A stretch of DNA of 9,710 nucleotides from the NCBI GenBank assembly GCA_943913335.1, contig CALTXS010000018.1, forward strand, positions 1 to 9,710, in the 5' to 3' direction. Position 1 is the stretch's first letter, and each line of letters opens with the position of its first letter. Shown here piece by piece: positions 8,291-9,710 of the stretch. The notes beneath the pieces are model-generated. The model saw nothing but the letters and a program-made list of their open reading frames with translations, ran no database searches and had not been told where the DNA came from. The DNA is from an uncultured Lysobacter sp. (GTDB lineage Bacteria > Pseudomonadota > Gammaproteobacteria > Xanthomonadales > Xanthomonadaceae). The position numbers and the translations under genes are program-made.

Positions 8291-8874
8291 TCGTTGTCGT
8301 GCGCGTCGAATTCCTGATCTCCGTCGTCATCTTCGGTCTGCGAACCGTCGTCGGTATCGCTCGCCAGCAAGGTGCGCAGTTCGCGGAACAGTTCGCGGAA
8401 CGCGCGCGGCGGTTTGTTGCGTTTGCGTTCTTCGAGCGTGTTGCGGACCAGGGTGCGAAGGCTCTGCCGGTCGGCCTGCGGATACAGGCTGAGCAGCTCG
8501 GTCAGCGCATCGTCATTTTCATCGAGCAGGCGTTCGCGCCATTGCTCGACACGATGCAGTTGCGCCGCTTCCAGACGCGCGGCTTCGCCGTCCTCGTCCA
8601 GCGCATCGCGCAGGCGATCAATCACTTCGTCGTCCAGACGCCGCATTTGTTTAGCCAGAAACGCCAGCTGGCGTTTGTGCGCAATGTGCGACTTGATCCG
8701 CTGCGTGTCCTCGATCACCGGCATCAGGTCGTCGGGGATCGGCAACTTGGACAGCTGGGTGCGGCTCATGGCCACCAGCACCTCACACAGTTCGAGCACA
8801 TCGAGCGCTTCACGCCGTTTGGCACTGCGGCTCTGACCAAGATATTCGCCGGTTTCGGGATCAATTCCACGCAC
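8281..8874 (-). CDS. darP: DarP (YjgA, DUF615) ribosome maturation factor
   Basis: DarP is a small, mostly helical cytoplasmic protein that binds late 50S precursors and helps the peptidyl-transferase centre mature. The 197-aa protein shows the family blocks [20 protein letters not shown] (about 59-79), a helix with [18 protein letters not shown] (107-124), [15 protein letters not shown] (131-145) and [14 protein letters not shown] (153-166). The start is GTG; an in-frame TAA at 8878-8880 lies two codons upstream, so no earlier start exists, and GGAA sits 8 nt before it. The short N-terminus without the acidic leader of E. coli YjgA fits Xanthomonadales orthologues as I recall them. The C-terminal 26 residues (172-197) are instead very acidic ([18 protein letters not shown]) and probably disordered. 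It faces tldD tail to tail with a 10-bp overlap and diverges from pmbA; a yjgA/pmbA divergent pair is also found in E. coli. Confidence 0.94.
   Translation of the reverse strand: MRGIDPETGEYLGQSRSAKRREALDVLELCEVLVAMSRTQLSKLPIPDDLMPVIEDTQRIKSHIAHKRQLAFLAKQMRRLDDEVIDRLRDALDEDGEAARLEAAQLHRVEQWRERLLDENDDALTELLSLYPQADRQSLRTLVRNTLEERKRNKPPRAFRELFRELRTLLASDTDDGSQTEDDDGDQEFDAHDNDQA
8377..8400. repeat. Perfect 12-bp tandem duplication inside darP
   Basis: CAGTTCGCGGAA occurs twice back to back (8377-8388 and 8389-8400). On the darP strand it encodes FRELFREL at residues 159-166. As this double motif recurs, with small changes, in related DarP proteins as I recall them, protein sequence probably maintains it, although perfect identity at DNA level is notable. 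Confidence 0.75.
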
Positions 8875-8920
8875 GAGTTAGGTTCCGTTTCTTTAATACG
8901 ACAGCAATTAGGATAATCCA
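8875..8920. other. Divergent intergenic region between darP and pmbA
   Basis: Only 46 bp separate the start codons of darP (minus) and pmbA (plus). It is AT-richer than its surroundings. For pmbA it holds an AGGA Shine-Dalgarno (8910-8913) 7 nt before TTG; for darP, GGAA on the minus strand (8881-8884). A TATTAA on the minus strand at 8893-8898 could be a darP -10, but no good -35 is spaced for it. Any promoters must overlap each other or the coding starts, so expression of the two genes may interfere. Confidence 0.5.
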
Positions 8921-9710
8921 TTGACGCTTTTCGATACCCGTGACTTTGCATATGCCGCTCCGGACGGCAGTGAGGCGCGTGCCGCACTGGCACGTCTGGC
9001 GCCCGTGGTGGACCGTCTGCTCGAGGATGCGCGCTCGCAGGGCGCCGATGCGGCCGAGGTCGGTTGCAGCGAATCCGACGGCCTCAACGTCGGCATCCGT
9101 CTGGGCGAGGTCGAGACGCTGGAGCGCAACCGCGACCGTTCCGTAGCCATTACGGTCTATCGCGATGGCCGTAAGGGTAGTGCCAGCACCGCCGACCTGA
9201 GCGATGCCAGCCTCACCGCCACGGTCCGTCAGGCCCTTGCCATTGCCGCCTACACCGAGGTCGATCCCGAATCCGGCCTGGCCGATCGTGAGTGGCTGGC
9301 GACGACGCCGCAGGACTTTGATCTCTGGCACCCGTGGGATATCAGCGTCGAGCAGGCTATCGATCAGGCCATTGCGTGTGAGGCCGCCGGACGCTCGGTA
9401 TCCGCTGAGATTCGCAACAGCGAAGGTGCTTCCGTAGCGACCGGTAGCGGCGTCTCGCTGTACGGCAATTCGCACGGTTTCCGCGGTGCTTCTGCGGGCA
9501 CCCATCACAGCATCGGCTGCGCATTCATTGCGGGAGAGGGTGAGTTGATGCAGCGCGAAGGCTGGTACGACTTCCGGATCCGCGGCGACGAGCTTGAGGA
9601 TCCGGAGTCGATTGGCCGTCACGCCGCCGAACGCGCCTTGTCGCGTCTGAATCCGCAGTCCATTCCCACCGGTCAATATCCGATTCTGTTCGATCGCGAA
9701 ATGGCGCGCG
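8921..9710 (+). CDS. pmbA: Metalloprotease partner TldE (PmbA), 5' part
   Basis: The reading frame is open from TTG 8921 through the window edge (263 complete codons plus one base), about 58% of the roughly 450 aa usual for PmbA. The Shine-Dalgarno AGGA lies 7 nt upstream of TTG. Residues 62-89 (GEVETLERNRDRSVAITVY, then RDGRKGSAS) and 179-189 (SLYGNSHGFRG) are clear PmbA blocks; FDLWHPWDISVEQAI (133-147) and AERALSRLNPQSIPTGQYPI also fit. PmbA shares the TldD fold but lacks the HExxxH zinc motif; it completes the heterodimer with TldD and shapes peptide access to the active site. The N-terminus is short before the conserved helix and contains no signal peptide, in line with a cytoplasmic location. 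Its closeness to tldD suggests matched expression, but the genes cannot share a simple operon transcript without passing through antisense darP. The 3' end is outside the window. Confidence 0.94.
   Translation, partial: MTLFDTRDFAYAAPDGSEARAALARLAPVVDRLLEDARSQGADAAEVGCSESDGLNVGIRLGEVETLERNRDRSVAITVYRDGRKGSASTADLSDASLTATVRQALAIAAYTEVDPESGLADREWLATTPQDFDLWHPWDISVEQAIDQAIACEAAGRSVSAEIRNSEGASVATGSGVSLYGNSHGFRGASAGTHHSIGCAFIAGEGELMQREGWYDFRIRGDELEDPESIGRHAAERALSRLNPQSIPTGQYPILFDREMAR

Noticed and set aside
8299..8916. Open reading frame of 205 codons on the plus strand opposite darP
   Set aside because: The minus strand encodes clear DarP motifs throughout; the plus frame is a shadow.
8912..8917. 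GATAAT as a -10 box for pmbA
   Set aside because: Transcription would start at or after the TTG codon, and the bases overlap the AGGA ribosome-binding site; no -35 is present at a proper distance.
8921..8952. TTGACG (8921-8926) and GCATAT (8947-8952) as a promoter pair
   Set aside because: The spacing is 20 nt, the -10 match is poor, and the pair lies inside the start of pmbA; TTG is better explained as the start codon.
8861..9676. Open reading frame of 271 codons on the minus strand opposite pmbA
   Set aside because: It mirrors the pmbA coding frame, whose translation matches PmbA blocks through the whole stretch; the antisense product resembles no family and has no ribosome-binding site of note. 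Long antisense frames are common in GC-rich genes.

Overview
The window looks like ordinary chromosomal DNA from a gammaproteobacterium with moderately high GC (roughly 60% by eye). The Maf and DarP proteins resemble the Xanthomonadales versions of those families: Maf carries GADTEV and SYSGVMGLP-like motifs, and DarP has a short N-terminus and an FRELFREL stretch. I would therefore place the source in or near Xanthomonadales, but the exact lineage is inference. There is no mobile element, RNA gene, CRISPR array or phage gene, and coding density is very high.

Layout, left to right: (1) a minus-strand gene for a secreted or periplasmic SIMPL-domain (YggE-like) protein; (2) a divergent 143-bp gap; (3) a tight plus-strand run maf - rng - yhdP, in which maf and rng overlap by 4 bp (GTGA) and rng and yhdP are 2 bp apart; (4) tldD, 46 bp after yhdP by its preferred start and probably with its own promoter; (5) darP (yjgA) on the minus strand, whose 3' end overlaps that of tldD by 10 bp; (6) after a 46-bp divergent gap, the 5' part of pmbA (tldE), which runs off the right edge.

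In E. coli, maf-rng-yhdP-tldD and yjgA/pmbA are two separate loci. Here they are joined, so the two partners of the TldD/TldE metalloprotease are separated only by darP. Themes are housekeeping: nucleotide-pool sanitation (Maf), RNA processing and ribosome maturation (RNase G, DarP), phospholipid delivery to the outer membrane (YhdP) and peptide proteolysis (TldD/TldE).

I see no convincing undescribed system. Smaller points worth a look are: a dnaX-type A_AAA_AAG slippery heptamer in frame in rng, just upstream of the catalytic-domain residues; a perfect 10-bp palindrome that forms the whole tldD/darP overlap and makes both proteins end in Gln-Ala; the use of non-ATG starts by four of seven genes, with TTG in both protease subunits; and a promoter-like sequence over the yhdP stop codon.
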